NCBI RefSeq assembly: GCF_005239225.2 | Contig: NC_133296.1 | Coordinates: 15,066,001-15,130,000, forward strand | Origin: Populus alba | Lineage: Eukaryota > Streptophyta > Magnoliopsida > Malpighiales > Salicaceae | Direction of reading: 5' to 3' | DNA length: 64,000 nucleotides | Shown: positions 1 through 13,610 of the stretch, piece after piece | How positions within the stretch are numbered: position 1 is the stretch's first letter | How the letters are laid out: each line of letters opens with the position of its first letter | Notes under the pieces: model-generated | Databases searched by the model: none | What the model saw: only the letters and a program-made list of their open reading frames with translations | Told to the model about the DNA's origin: nothing | Made by a program: the position numbers and the translations under genes

Positions 1-535
1 CATTGGTATATATGTATTCTATGTTCCCAAGAAAAAGTTATGCTAGCTTTTTCAATGTAGAATAAAAAAAAAAATATTTTGGTTTAAATACTCAAACTTA
101 AAAGGATAACATAGTATCATTTTAATGTAGGATTTAAAACTCATTAGTATATATACTCGATGTTCACAAGAAAAAAAGTAATTTTTTTTCAATACGAGAT
201 TTGAAACCCATTAGTATATATACTTTATGTTCACAAGAGAAAAAAAAAACTATGTTTTTTCAATGTAGGATTTGAAATCTATTATTATATATATTGTATG
301 TTCCAAAAAAAAACAGTTTATTTTTAACATGGGATTTGAAATCCATTAGTTTATGTACTTTATGTTTACACAAAAAAAAAAATTATGTTTTTTCAATGTG
401 GAATTTGAAATTATTAGTATATATACTTTATGTTCCCAAGAAAGAAGCTATGTTTTTTCAATGTAGGATAAAAAAAATTTTAATTTAAATACTTCAACTT
501 GAAAGCTTAATATAGTATCTTTTAATGTGGGATAA
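1..535. repeat. Degenerate tandem repeat, about 65-70 bp unit
   Basis: A diverged tandem array runs into the window from its left edge. Each unit has a block like ATTAGTATATATACTTTATG, then GTTCCCAAGAAA or similar, an A-rich run, a T-rich run, CAATGTAGGATTTGAAA, and starts again. Unit starts are readable near 1, 142, 209, 279, 344 and 412, giving spacings of about 65-70 bp in the central part. The open frame at 294-488 is only this repeat translated and is not a gene. Confidence 0.7.
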
Positions 536-3160
536 AAAAAATTAAAATATTCTTTTAAATTTTATTATTTACAATATGTATAGCTTATATTTACATAGAT
601 TTTTTCTTAATTTTTTCATACAAAATATTACAACTTTATTTTTTTAGTTTCCGGATTAATCCAAGTTTAACTGAATTAACCTGAATTGAACATAAAACTT
701 GAAATCCAACTCCTTAATTAGATCAATCTGGAACCGGATTTAACAACTATATTTTCTGACGAGGATGTCATCCCCATTGTTGATTGGTAGTTGGTCGTTT
801 GTTAGAATGGAAGGTAATGGGAAACCAAGTGTCAACCCCCGTAAAAAAGGGCTGCTAAGGTTACCATATGTCTCTTTTCTTATTGCAAGAAGAAATCGTG
901 TCATTGGTAGTGAAGAATAAGTAAATACTAAAAGAAAAAAAAAATCGGTTTTCAGAAAATAATATTCTTACGTCTAAGAGCGGAGAACAGCATAGGATAT
1001 TGATAGCAGGCTAAGTAGGATTAATATAATTTTTAATTTAATTTGTTTCTATTTAATTAATAGTGTTTTATAGAATGAAAATTGGAATAAAATTAAACCT
1101 TTCCTTGTGGGAAAGAATTAAAATTACATCAAGTTTAATTTCTATCACCAATTATAGCATCTTAGCAAGTAGTTGAGAAGCGATCATGAACTCTTGGCGT
1201 GAGGCCACGGTTGGTAAGGAGTAAAGAGTACATGGCTAAATTTCATATTCTTAATTTATTACTCATACGAGTAAAGAGTACATTGTCAAATTTCATATTC
1301 TTAATTTATTACTCATATTTATTACCTAAGTGAAAAGGGATGCAACCTAATTTAGTAAAAAAAACTAAAAATATTAATTCAATTTAATAAATTAAGTGTA
1401 TTTGGTAATTTTCTTGATTCTATGAAAGCAATAAATTAAAGTCAACTTTCAGAGAATCTTAAACATATTTGTGTTGATACACATATAATAATCAGATTTA
1501 TGACTCATTAATGTAATTATACATTGTATTAAAAAAGGAAACATACAGTAGAAATGACAAATCCATATTGTTTTTCTAATTTCTTCACTCTAATGGTCTC
1601 TGTAGCAAAGGTAAATATGTGATTTTATGTAATTTTTTATATAAATAATTATTTTCTTTACTCTTGATCTGTTTATCACTTTTTTTTTTTGTATTTGTAT
1701 TCATTAATTGTTTTGTAATTTTATTTTGTTTTTGCAATTGCTTTTTTTCTTCCTTTTTGCAAACATTTTTTAAAAAAATATTTTTTCTTTGCACTTGTTT
1801 ATCTCCATGTTTTTTTTTTCTATCTTTCATTCATTTATTATTTTGAAAAAACAAAACCGAGGATGAAACTTGAAAAAACAATCATTTGAAAAATTATGTC
1901 AAACAAAATAAATAGTAATTAAAAAATAAGGATTAAATTTGAAAAATCAAAAAATTATAGGGGGTGAAATTAAAAAAAATCAATTTGATAGATTATTAAT
2001 ATATTTAAAAATAAGAGGAGTGAATTCAAAAAACATTTATAATTCGAAAGATTATTTATATATTAAAAATTATAGGAGAGTGAAATTCAAAAAGATTTAT
2101 AATTTTATAACTTATTCAAAAAAAAAAATTAGTGATCAAAAGCATAGTGACCAAACACGAAGAAGAAAACAATTGTAGGGACTCTTTTAAAATTTCGTAG
2201 GAGATGGTGCAAAATTCAAGGAGAAGAAGAAGAAAAAAACAACATGTAATGTCAAATCAGCCGCATGTTAAGTTCACACACCATACCATGTTCAGGGTGC
2301 TATTGTCTACCAAACACCACCACAGAAGGTGGTGTTTAATGGTTGGATAGCCCCACACATATTGTTTGAATGATGCAGGGGCTATCAACACGCGCCATCA
2401 TGTTTTTTTTAAAATAATATTTAATATATGACTATTACAATAATATCTCTAAGGAACCTCTAAATCTATATATATATAAAAAAAAAATCAATTTCAGGTA
2501 ACTAAAAAAACTCTCATGAGAGAATTGTGATGTTTTTGTCTTTAAGGATGCAAGAGTAATTATACTATTTCAAAAACATAAAAGGATAAAAACCCTATTG
2601 AGTCAAGAGCTTTAGAATTATTTATTTGAAGGCTAATTTTGTAATTGTATTGTCCATTAAAATAGAAAATAACAAATATAACCTCATATAATATGTTAAA
2701 GACATTTGTGTTTGATAAAAAGACAATATAACCCCCAAAGCTTAATTCATTTTTTTTTTCAATGAAAATTTAATAATTATACTATTACAATAAATAGAAA
2801 AATGTGCCTTGACCTATAGTAATTTCATTAGTTTTTTTTTAATTGGTCAAGGAGCTCACTTGATTCAAGATCCAATTCATTGAATCGTGAGGTAAAGTTG
2901 CTAGCCACGAGGTCATCGAGTGCAGCATTACTGATAAGAGTACCGTTTCAAATAAATAAATAAATAAATTGAAAATGGCCCTGCAACATATTACATTATG
3001 TGTGTTGGGCCTAAACACTAAGCAACCAAGGCAAGGTAATGGGCCTTATTGAAAACAAATGTGGAAATGGATAAGCAAGGCTCCAACCTTGACCAGCTTG
3101 TTATGCATCCAATTAGACCAAGTTTTTATAGGAACAAAAAAGAAAATTAAAAAAAAAAAA
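536..3160. other. Gene-free AT-rich intergenic DNA
   Basis: No open frame here has protein-like composition; the frames at 1585-1846 and 1939-2178 are homopolymer-rich translations of AT-rich DNA. The only structure I can support is the short direct duplication at 1219-1317, listed separately. Confidence 0.6.
1219..1317. repeat. Two-copy tandem duplication, 50-bp period
   Basis: The segment beginning GAGTAAAGAGTACAT at 1219 is repeated at 1269. Both copies end in TTTCATATTCTTAATTTATT plus ACTCATA. The copies differ mainly in a few bases after GTACAT. This is a recent local duplication with no coding content. Confidence 0.85.
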
Positions 3161-3165
3161 CAATT

Positions 3166-3258
3166 TCCGACCTGCCGGATTCGAACCAGCGACCTAAGGA
3201 TGGCTATTAGGATTTCACCCACTACAGTCCTCCGCTCTACCAACTGAGCTAAGGTCGG
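3166..3258 (-). tRNA. tRNA-Tyr (GUA) with intron
   Basis: On the minus strand the acceptor arm CCGACCT (3258-3252) pairs with AGGTCGG (3173-3167), with A as discriminator base. The D arm contains TAGCTCAGTTGGTAGAGC and the T arm GGTTCGAATCC, which are the A- and B-box promoters. The anticodon loop reads CTGTA and is followed by an intron of about 20 nt one base after the anticodon GTA. Eukaryotic nuclear tRNA-Tyr genes characteristically carry an intron at this site. The gene decodes UAC/UAU codons after splicing. The flanks are AT-rich and a poly-T stretch lies just beyond the 3' end, suitable for RNA polymerase III termination. Confidence 0.95.
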
Positions 3259-4104
3259 TTTATATTCAACCAGTGACCTAAGGTTGAGTAATTTAAGAAT
3301 TAATAGTTATGAGAATGCCCGCATCTTTTTATAGTCACATCTTGAGTTTCAACTTGCATATATTCATCCAATCTAAGTCTTTGTTTATTTATTTATTCAA
3401 TTTTGTATTGGTGGATGGTGGGATTTAACCAGGTTCATAGATAAATAATGTATTTATACGAACTCTTGTCAAATGAATTCCATAATTTTAAAATATATTC
3501 AAAACAAAAGAATTCAAATCAATTATAGTATAGAATTGACTCCAAACAAGTTGTAAGAATAAAATTTAACAATACATATTAATCATTAAATTTCTAAAAT
3601 CCAATATTGGATCTCACATTAAAATTATGATTGGATGGCTCGCAATCTTTTTAAGAAATTTCCTTGTTTTTTATAGAAAAATACACATTTTTTTCAAAAA
3701 AAAATACTAATAAAAATTAAAAAACTATTTTCATTTTTTTCAAAAAAATACTATAGCTAAAGGCAAAGTAGAAATGTCATTTTCATCCATGTAATTTATA
3801 TTATTCATTAATAATAATATATTTTTCCTTTTATAACTTGTGGCAAAAATATTTTTTATTTTAAAATATATAAAAAAATCATATATATATATATATATTT
3901 TAACTCGATTAATAACATAGCATGAGTTATTTATCTAATATCATTTCTCCGTGATCGATAGTAGCAAATCTTTTTTCACATTATTAGAATCGGTTATCAT
4001 GTAATCTATATTTTCTTGAATGCAAAGTCGTTTATTTGCTACTTGCGCAATTCTCCGACAATCATTTTTGGGCTTTTCTTAGTTTAAGATTTAAAGTTGC
4101 TGAG

Positions 4105-4265
4105 AAATGTTTTTGTGATTGTTTTTTAAAATATTTTTTATATTAAAATATATTAAGATAATATTTTTTATTTTTTAAACTAACATATTAAAACAATCTA
4201 AAATATATAAAAAATTATTTTTAATAAAAAAATTATTTTTTTGTAAAACACAATTTATACTGTGT
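4105..4265 (+). mobile_element. Short AT-rich MITE-like element, copy 1
   Basis: Starts near AATGTTTTTGTGATTG, followed by the family core TTAAAATATTTTT, then ATATTTTTTATTTTTTAAA and AACATATTAAAACAATCTAAA, and ends near TAAAACACAATTTA. The arrangement matches many other copies in this window. The boundaries are approximate because no clean target duplication is visible. Confidence 0.55.
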
Positions 4266-5355
4266 TTCTAGATGGTATATAACAGATCACGTCAAATCCG
4301 GTAATTGTCATCACTGTTTTTCTTGGAATATCGTATAACCTTTTACAAAATTATACTTGCCGTCGTTGCTACATGACCTTCATTGTGAATAATTAATTAA
4401 TATCATAGTAGAATATATGTACAGATTAATGAGTTTCTTGAACTTTATTTATTTAGTTATCTACCTTGCTAAAATAAAATGAAATTATTTTATTTTATAT
4501 ATTTATCTCCCTCTCTCTACCGGTGCATATTTATATCTCTTTTATTATCATAAAATATTAACCAAATGCAACCTAAATGACTTGCTTATTTATCATTAGA
4601 ATTAAAGGAAAATGAAAATGAAAAAAATATAAAGTAATAAATTCATTGTAGTAATAAAAATAATCCGTTTAGATAATAAAAAAATACAAATGTTTAATTT
4701 AATTTAACTTGTCGTATTATTAATATAGCAATTTATATAAGAACTAAAATTGACAAATATGTTATATTCTAGCTTATTGTAGTTTATTGCATCTTTGTTT
4801 GCTGGGGGTGATTTAGTCAAGATTTTTAAGTTGAATTTGCGTGTAAGAAACTATTGTAGTGATGTAAGAGAATCACAATTTTATCATGAATGAAGAAAAT
4901 GTCGTTCCCGGTGACCATTGGCAACCCCCTCTCTCTTTCTCTCCTCTAATTGTTCTTGCCTTGGCTTTACTTGGCTCTGTATCAAACTCCCTGTTTATAC
5001 GCATGACTAGCCGTTTAATCCGTCTGCGCTTTGTCGTGGGTCTTGATTTTTTATAAGAAAAATAGATATGCATGCTTTATTTTACATCAAAAATTCTTAA
5101 TATAAATTAAAAAAATTTATACAAGCATATAATTAAATAAATTAATAATCATCTATGTAAATAAAATAAATAAAAAATTATTAACTATAAGTAAAAGAAA
5201 AACTTGAAAAACCAAAAAACCAAAAACAAATGTAGATTAAGTTATTTGTTTATGTAACACGGGACATTTACTTAAAGTTAATTTTTTATTCAAGTGCGTT
5301 TAATATAAATAAACAAATAAATTGGGTTATATATAAACAAACAAATAACTACAGG

Positions 5356-5530
5356 TCCCGTTTGTTTTTGTATTTTAAAAATATTTTTAAAAAAATTAAA
5401 TTTTTTTTACTTCAAATTAATATTTTTTTTGTTTTCAAATTATTTTGATATGTTAATGTTAAAAATAATTTTTAAAAAATAAAACAATATATTTCAAGCG
5501 AAAAAACACTTTGAAAAGTAATCACTAATA
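5356..5530 (-). mobile_element. Short AT-rich MITE-like element, copy 2
   Basis: Inverted copy of the same family. On the plus strand it reads CCCGTTTGTTTTTGTATTTT, then AAATTATTTTGATATGTTAA, AAAAATAATTTTTAAAAAAT and the end block AAAACACTTTGAAAAGTAAT. Boundaries are approximate. Confidence 0.6.
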
Positions 5531-5739
5531 TATTTTTAAAAATTGCTTATATGAATAGTAAGGAGCTTCTCCTTTTTTATATATATAAAAAAATTCAATA
5601 CTTCAATTTTTTTTATCTTATGGTTGCATCTTTTTTAGTTTTTTTTATTTTATCTTTTAATATTTTATTAATTCTGACTTTTTTTTATAATTTATTTTGA
5701 TTTGTTTTTTATGGTTTTATCGTGTCTCAAACAAAATTT

Positions 5740-5965
5740 ATAATATTTGGTTAATACTCAATTTTTCAAGCTCCTATATCAATTGAATCATTTTTAACTT
5801 TTTTCCCCTTAAATTCATCCTTTAATGTTTCTTTGATTTTCTAATATTTGATTAATGCTTAATTTTTTGAGCGCTTATATCAATTGAATCCTTTTTAGCT
5901 TTTTTTTTTTTTTTTAATTTCATCCTTTAATATTTTTTTGATTTTGAATTCGTCTTCATAATTTA
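5740..5965. repeat. Degenerate tandem repeat, about 100-bp unit
   Basis: Two diverged units begin at about 5742 and 5843, each with TAATATTTGGTTAATACTCA or a variant, ATATCAATTGAATC, TTTTTAGCTTTTT and TTCATCCTTTAATATTT. The TTCATCC(C/T)TTA motif recurs in the array at 36040-36640, so the two sites probably belong to one repeat family. Confidence 0.55.
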
Positions 5966-8900
5966 TTAAAAAAAAAAAAGAGTCATAATGAAGAGAACAC
6001 ATTAAAAAAAATTCTAGAGTAAAGGAACCAAATAAAAAGAATAGTAAAGGAATCACATTAAAATCTAAAGTAATTGATCCAAAATATACTTTCTAATGTT
6101 CATTGGCAATGTGTAACAGGTGATCTTAATTGCATCTGACATATTCGTTGCTGCTTCATTTTCATTGAGAATAAGATAATTAAAGAAATCCTGGTCCAAG
6201 CCTAAGCAATGAAAAATTGTCAGTTTTTTATTTATTTTAAATAATATCGTTTTAAAACTGTGTTAAATTTTAACTAGCAATCAAGAACTTTGGTAAGTAA
6301 GATTCAGAAAAGAATCAAGATAAAGAGACTGAGAGTCTAAAAAGATTTTGCAACCAAATAAATACAAATTAATGGAGATGAAAAGTTACCAATCCCACGA
6401 AAGATTTTTGACCTTACACTTGGTGGAAGTGAGAAACCACGCATGAAAGCTCATCAAATAAAGCAAAAGAAGAAAAGGAAGAAGAAGAAGAAGACGACAA
6501 GAGGGATATAATTAAGTCGTTCCTTAAGAGCTCAAAGCCTCAGTAATGGAGGTCTCTTGCCCAATCTTACTATTAATTTGCTACAGGGCTTTTGTGTTCA
6601 ATGGATTGCTTTATCTTTTAGGATTTAGTCAGAACTGGTGGAGGGACCGAAAGAATGGATGAGGGTTGGATGATAAATAGAGAATTTAATTCTTTATTTT
6701 TTATTTTTATAAGTGCAAAATAAATATATGTTTTTATTTCTTTTACATTATGTTTTTTAATGTATTTTGAGCTTATTCAAAATTATTTTTATGAGTTTAG
6801 CATGCCTAAAAAATTTTGTGAATTTATTGCTAAAAAATAAGAATTTCTATATTTTATGTTTCATATCTTACTTCTTGTAACAGGTTTTTCACCAAGTTAT
6901 AATTTCAGAATATTAACGTGGGCTAGATAAAAGTTAAAATATATATATGAAGCTTTTTAAAAGGATATTATGAGCAAAAATCAAAGTTCATTTGGACTTT
7001 TAATCATACCTGTAAAATCAAATTAAAATCTTACTTATAGCAAGATTCTCTATTTTCATATTATATATTCAAACGGACATATCTTGAATTTTATATATCA
7101 AAATCATGGGATGCAAAAGCTCAGAATCATCTACATATCCAAGACTAAATACTTTATGAAGGATGCTAGGCTAGATAAAGGTTTTTTGGTTTTTTAATGC
7201 GAAATTTGGACGCAAGTTTAAGGACGAGACTAAAAAGTAGCGAGATCCATCTTAAGAAGGAATCCAAAGGAATCTGAAGGATTGTTTTATACATCATTTA
7301 ACCTTCTTATCTTTAGCCTTGATCTTATCATGAAAGTTACCTATTAAGATACAAAAACAGGAGAAGACCAATTGGACGGGTGGGTTCTTTTTTGCTACTG
7401 GATTTTGGAGAGAGATTATCTTGAATTAATGCTGGAATTTTGAAAAATCATGAGCAACTAATTTTTAATTTTGATTAACAAATAATAGACATCATCTCCA
7501 TTATTAAGTTATAAAATATAATGTTATTATTGTAATTTTTTTTATATTTGAGTATTTATTTATTTTTATTTCAGAATTAAGCTATTGATTTTTGTTCATG
7601 GTTATTGAATTATTTTGAGATGGTATATATTTGCTTTTTAATTTCTTTCAATTCGTAATTGTTGTTAGAGATTAGAATAAGAAGCATAGGGGTTAACTTG
7701 ATTATTGTAACTATCATTTTAATTTCTTAGGGATGAATAAGCTAAATTAAATTGTTTAAACTTTTGAATGGTTGCTTAGAATAAATTTTATAAACTTTGC
7801 TCCTAAAGCTACTACCAAGCGTTTCAATATTAAATTTGTTTGATGGTAAGAAAATAATTAAAAAGCTTTATCCAATTAATTTACTTATAATCTCCTTGAA
7901 TCCTCTTAGTTTTTAAAAGACATTGAATTTATTTGCTTAAATTAAAAGAATATTTATTTTACTTTAATAATTAATAGATTTATAAGAATGGATATCTAGA
8001 CATTTGAATTGAGTTAACGACATATTGATTTATCATTTTTTATTTTCAGAATTTCATTTCTTTAATTATTAAAATCCCCCTGTTTTATTTATTTTAGTCT
8101 CTTGTAGGAAGATTAAACAAAATTTTTCTTGAATTTAATCTGGTTTTCACAATCATATTATAAATTTATTTTTTCAGTAATAGTAAAATAAGAATTATAT
8201 TTTAAAGATTATGACGACCAACTAATTTCTTCATTAGAATTTATTTAAGTTTCCCTTTCTTTATGGTGAAAAAAAAATAGTTGTTTAAGTTAGGTCTAAG
8301 TGGTTGGAGGATTTCACCCCTTGCCGCTTGGGTCAAGCTGAAGTTGCTGCCCTTCTCTCTCCTTTCTCTCTCTCTCTTTACTCTCTCTTTTTTTCTCTCT
8401 CACAGTAAACACCTCAATATATTTTTTTGTACATTTTAGCATGTCGGTTTTGTACCACCAGGTGCACGTATACATAATATTTATTTTACAGAGCAAGTAC
8501 TGCTTTTATTGTTAATAGTCATTTTATACCCACACTTCTCCATCAATTGCACAAGCAAGCACCAGAATCAATGGCAGCAACAACATCTCAAGTTGTTTAC
8601 AATCCAGGACAATCAGGATCAATGGACACCATTTTATATTTTTTTCTTTTTTTTATACATTATTTTTTCCTCGTACATTTACAAATCTAAATGTCACGTG
8701 ATTCCCTGTTTTTTTGACAAGGAACTTGTTTTTTAGGAACAATCAAGATGAAAGATAAAAGTCAACATTTAAGCCCATCTCATTCCAATCCAGGACACAT
8801 GACACATCTGAGAAAAACCCAATCAAGTTTGAAGTTTTTCACGATTTCAACGCTTCTCATTTAGCTGAATTAAAAACTGTTTTAATCATTGAATTTATCA

Positions 8901-9469
8901 TTTAAACTTGATCAAGTGAAAAAGTCTCTAATTTAACAAATATTTTAAATATTATCCATAGCTTCCAACTAAAATAAGAAGCGTGATTAGGATTCTTTAG
9001 AAAAACTTATTCAAGTTTGACATTTTGGGAAACGAAAAAAGAAAAACATTATACAAAATACTAAAGTCTTTTATCTAGAATTAATGCGAGTACTTAATGA
9101 CGTCTTAGATGATGCAAAAGCTTGTACACCTCTAGCGTTGACTGTCTTTGGTAGTTTTATTACCTTTCAAACTCCTTGACTGGCATGAAACAGATGAACA
9201 AATTAAGGAATAATAACGAATAAAAGTAAATAAGACGCATGCAAGACTGACGACAAAGAAGGTTGCTTACAGTGTCAAAACATACCTAACCTAAGAAAGA
9301 TTCCTAGCAAACAAAACTGTAAAAACATGTGACATGTGACATCGATCAAAACTTCCTTTTTTCCAGCTTTTGGGGAAGAATTAAAATTTGGAGATTGGAG
9401 CCCACCCTTCGCCAAAATCCCATTACTCCATAGATTAAGCTTTTGGTATTGCATTCTAAAAAGGATCGG

Positions 9470-9605
9470 CTAAAATTTAAAAAATAAAATTTTTAAACTT
9501 AATTTTTATGTTTTTTTATTGTTTTGTTATGTTAATATCAAAAAAATATTATTTTAATATATCTTTAAATAAAAAAAAACAATTTAAAAAGCAACCGTTA
9601 TCTAA
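9470..9605 (-). mobile_element. Short AT-rich MITE-like element, copy 3
   Basis: Inverted, probably truncated copy. It contains TTTTGTTATGTTAATATCAA, TATTATTTTAATATATCTTT and the end block AACAATTTAAAAAGCAACCG. Confidence 0.5.
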
Positions 9606-10699
9606 TATCAAGCACCCTCTAACTAGTCTACTAAGACGTGAAGTGTTGTTGATTGAAAGAAAATCAACATGAGTATTTAAAATATTATCCACCAAAGATA
9701 TAATATGGAATATGGATCCTCTTATTGGTTACGTTAAAGCAATTGACGCCGCTACACCATTAGGAGTTACGGGGCAATTAATTTGAAGTTTTGAAAGTGT
9801 TTCAGTTTTTGCACACTGTTAACTGTTCTTATCCAAGTTGAGAATTATTAATTGGAAACGATCCAATTTGTAGGAAAAAGATACGGATCAATTCTGTAAA
9901 ATAAAGAAGGAAAGTGGTTTCCCTTTCAAATTAATTGAACTTTTCAATATTATATTTCAATCCATAGCTCAAGTGTTCAATCAAGATCTTACAATTGTTG
10001 CTGCTGCATGCAAATCAACCACACAAAAGCCACAAAGTTTGAGTGTATCCGATCATAAGGCACTGAATTAGCCTAACAAAGCATGTAGGAAGGAACCCCA
10101 ATCATAAATCATGATAACGAAAATTCAACCGTTAAATCAGACTCGGGTTTTTTCATGAGATTTTATAGGCAATTTTCATATGAGGAACGACTTTATGGTT
10201 CATTGGATTATTAGAGCTCTCAAAATTAAATTCAAAAGTTGTTCTTTTTTCTATTTTAATTATTTTTCTTATTATTTTTGGATTTTAATTAGTATTTCCT
10301 ATTTAGCTTTTGAATTCTCATAATTAGGTAAGTTTTGTAGGACTTACATACAAGTAGTTAAGAGTGTTTTTATTATTCCGAATATTAGTTAGATTCTTTT
10401 ATTTACCATAGATTGTTATTCTAATTACTCCATTAAAACTCTAGTTTTTATCTTTGCTATACATTGCGTGATATTGCCATCATGCCGGAGTGGGACTATG
10501 GTATTTATGCACGATGTATAAGCATGTAGTGGGCAATGCATGAAACGACTTAGTTTTCCAAATATAATTTAAGTGACAGACAACCAATCTGCCCATGCCA
10601 TCTCTTGACAGAAGAAGAAACCCATGTGTATAAGCTAGTGATGATGTTGTTTACGGTTGGCAGTTGGCATTACAAGGGGGCCAAAGCCCTTGTTATTTA

Positions 10700-10915
10700 T
10701 AAGCTCAGAGCTTGTTTAATAATGTTGTTGTGATTATTTTTTAAATAATTTTTATTTGTATTAAAATAAATGTTAATGATGTTTTTTTATTTTTAAAAAT
10801 TGTTTTTGACATCAGCGCATTAAAATAATTTAAAAATACTAAAAACATATTAATTTAAAAATAAAAAAAATAAAAAATATTTAATTTTTTAAAAAATATT
10901 TTTAAAACCCAGAAA
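10700..10915 (+). mobile_element. Short AT-rich MITE-like element, copy 4
   Basis: One of the clearest copies. It has the left end GCTTGTTTAATAATG plus TTGTTGTGATT, the middle block TTTTTGACATCAGCGCATTA and AAATAATTTAAAAATACTAA, and ends after AAATATTTTTAAAACCCAGA. It has no coding capacity. Confidence 0.65.
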
Positions 10916-12021
10916 CTCAGGTGGTTGCGCTTTTGAGATCAGTTGATGCTATTTATCTAGATAAGATGTGAAAGGAAACTATGATTTCACACAGCAAATT
11001 ACTAATCACAAAGTGGATACCATAGAAGCTATCCATCTAGCATACAAGTCAATGCAAAGCACTTGTTTTTGACGAGTCATGAGTAGCTAGCAAGTGCATG
11101 CATGTGGGCATGGAGCGAGCTTGCTTCTTGGCTGTGAATGGAGTCCAGACATGTGTAAATGGGACATGAGGTGTTGAAAATGATCTTAATTACCAGTAAT
11201 TCCCAATGAAAATGATCGATCTGACTAGTCGTGAGGCTGCAAATCACTCTCGTGAGGCAAGCATTGGGGACGACCTGTGTCCTCGAGAGATTGAACGTCG
11301 ACACCTACCTGCATTTGTCACTCAAAAAATAAGAATTATGTATAAAGAAAATTCATGTTTCCGATATGTTTAAAAAGCAAACTACATCCACAACCTCGTA
11401 TTCGAGCTTGAATGTCTAAATTTATATATGTAGATTGAGATAAGCTATTAGTATATGTGAATAGTGAGATTTGAGTTCTATTTAGTTAGCATCTCGGGAT
11501 AAAAGATACAGAAAAAAATATAGAAATGAAAATATAAAAACAAATATGTTTATAGAAAATATCCTCTTTATTTAAAATGTTTCTGTTTTTTCTGTTCAAA
11601 AAGAGTAGCTAGAAACTAGCTTGAAAACTCGATGATATAACGCAAGCACCATTAATTCTCCTATTAGGGCAAGCTCTTAATACAATTTTCTAACAAGAAT
11701 ACAAGCAATCCTAGTGCTCTCTAAAGTGCTTTACTTGTAATTCTTGGACGTCACCGGGAATTTGAGTAGCGTGCCCTGGAGGACACAAAGGCTACAATTT
11801 GTCAGTCATTCATATGATCCAGTGTTTACATGCCTTGACAAATATGGCAAACTCACAATACATTTGGCATGGATTAAATATTCCATGTGTATGTGAACTC
11901 ATCATCGCATAAGTTAGATTTTGGAACTGGCATTTAGCAAAAAAATCATTTTCAGAACAAAGCCTAGATTGGGGTTGAGGCTGCGCCGCAGCAGCCGCAA
12001 CCTTTAACCCCAAATAAAATT

Positions 12022-12240
12022 TAAGCATGTTTAAAAGTGTGGTAAGTGATTGTTTTTTAAAATATTTTTTTATTTGATAATGTATTAAAATAATAATTAT
12101 TTTTTTAAAAAAAATTAATTTTAATATCAGAGCATCAAAATGATCTAAAAACATCAAAAAAAAATTAATTTGAAGCAAAGAAAATAATAAAATTTTAAAT
12201 TTTTTTCAAAAATAATTTTAAAATACAAAAACAAATAGGA
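12022..12240 (+). mobile_element. Short AT-rich MITE-like element, copy 5
   Basis: Left end AAGCATGTTTAAAAGTGTGG plus TAAGTGATTG, middle TTTTAATATCAGAGCATCAA and AATGATCTAAAAACATCAAA, right end TTTTAAAATACAAAAACAAA. It has the same layout as copies 4, 6 and 7. Confidence 0.65.
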
Positions 12241-12767
12241 CTATAATATTTGATTGTCGTCTTGTAGAAAACGAATTGGGTAAAGTAAATAAAAACAAAC
12301 AAACAGGACCAAAAATACAGTTTGAAAAGGTAAGTTTAAGAAAAATTATAGATTATATAAAAAGGTAATCAAAGTTTCAAGAATGGAAATAATTTATAGT
12401 GTGTTGATTAATTAAATAATTTTAAATTTATGATTGGAATAATTAAAATGCAAATTGAACCTCATCAGCCACAAAACAAATAGAGACAAACACATCTACC
12501 TACCAAATTCCATGTTAAAAGTCTAAGAGCAAGAATCTAACGAAATCCAACCTTGTCATTGATTATCCTATACATTGAGCCAATAGAAAATTTTCAAGAT
12601 TTAGTGACAAACAAACATGATGAGGTGTCCACTTATATGAGCTTAAGTGGCAGCACACAGAAGCATGCACAAAGTCACTAGTACAGGTATGTGATTCTGG
12701 GCCTTAAAGTGTTTTAGATGTTTCAGAAATTGCAGCTACAGAAGTCAAAAATACATAATTATAGTGG

Positions 12768-12985
12768 GAGATACAGGGTATTTAAAAATATAATTATAAT
12801 TTTTTTTAAAAAAATATTTTTCACTTAAAAAAGTATGTAAATAATAATTTTTTATTTTTTAAAAATTATTTTTGAGATTAGCACATTAAAATAATTTGAA
12901 AAATATCAAAAATATATTAATTTAAAATTAAAAAAATCAAATTTTTTAAAAAACACTTTTTAAATGCAGTGTTAAATATCCTTGT
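12768..12985 (+). mobile_element. Short AT-rich MITE-like element, copy 6
   Basis: Contains TTTTTGAGATTAGCACATTA followed by AAATAATTTGAAAAATATCA and ends near AAAACACTTTTTAAATGCAG. The left end is degraded relative to copy 5. Confidence 0.6.
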
Positions 12986-13424
12986 AATTGATTTATGCCT
13001 AATTAAGGAAGAGAAGAGGAGAAGGAAGTTGTAGTTGCAAGCACACAAAATTATTATAAATAAGTAATTATCAATAAGATAACTTTGTTTTTTATTTTTC
13101 AGAAAAAAAGATATTTAGTGATTTTACATTTACTATATGAAAAGGTTTATGGGGATTAAAGTTTTATCATATTTAATGATAATTAAAAAAAAATATATTA
13201 ACTAATGAACCATGAATCATGTGTTATCATATCATTTAATAAAATAATTTTAATAAAAATAAATATTTGTAACAGTATAAAGTTATCTAAAATTTTTAAG
13301 ATTTCTTGATGAACACGTCTGCAACACAATAAGGTCATACTTGATGGGAAAAAAAAACAATAGATTAATGATGATCAAGAGAAAGAGTTGACTATATAAA
13401 AGCACATTCACACACATGTTCGTA

Positions 13425-13610
13425 TGTGGTTAGATGGTGTGTGGTGTATTTTTTAAAATGTTTTTTTAAAAAATATATATTAAAATAATAATTTTTTAAA
13501 ATTTATTTTGATATTAACATACTAAAATTATCTTAAAATATTAAAAAAATTAATTTAAAATAAAAAATATTTTTCTTAAAATCATGATGCTACCGCAAAA
13601 ACAAATACTG
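13425..13610 (+). mobile_element. Short AT-rich MITE-like element, copy 7
   Basis: Left end GTTAGATGGTGTGTGGTGTA, middle TTTTGATATTAACATACTAA, right end TCATGATGCTACCGCAAAAA. It ends about 490 bp downstream of the stop codon of the neighbouring DUF789 gene. Confidence 0.6.

Noticed and set aside
3046..3247. Open frames on both strands of about 62-65 aa
   Set aside because: They are translations through the tRNA-Tyr gene.
10604..10625. TTGACAGAAGAAGA, similar to the start of miR156/157
   Set aside because: Only the first dozen or so bases resemble the miRNA, the rest diverges, and no complementary arm is visible nearby to form a precursor hairpin.
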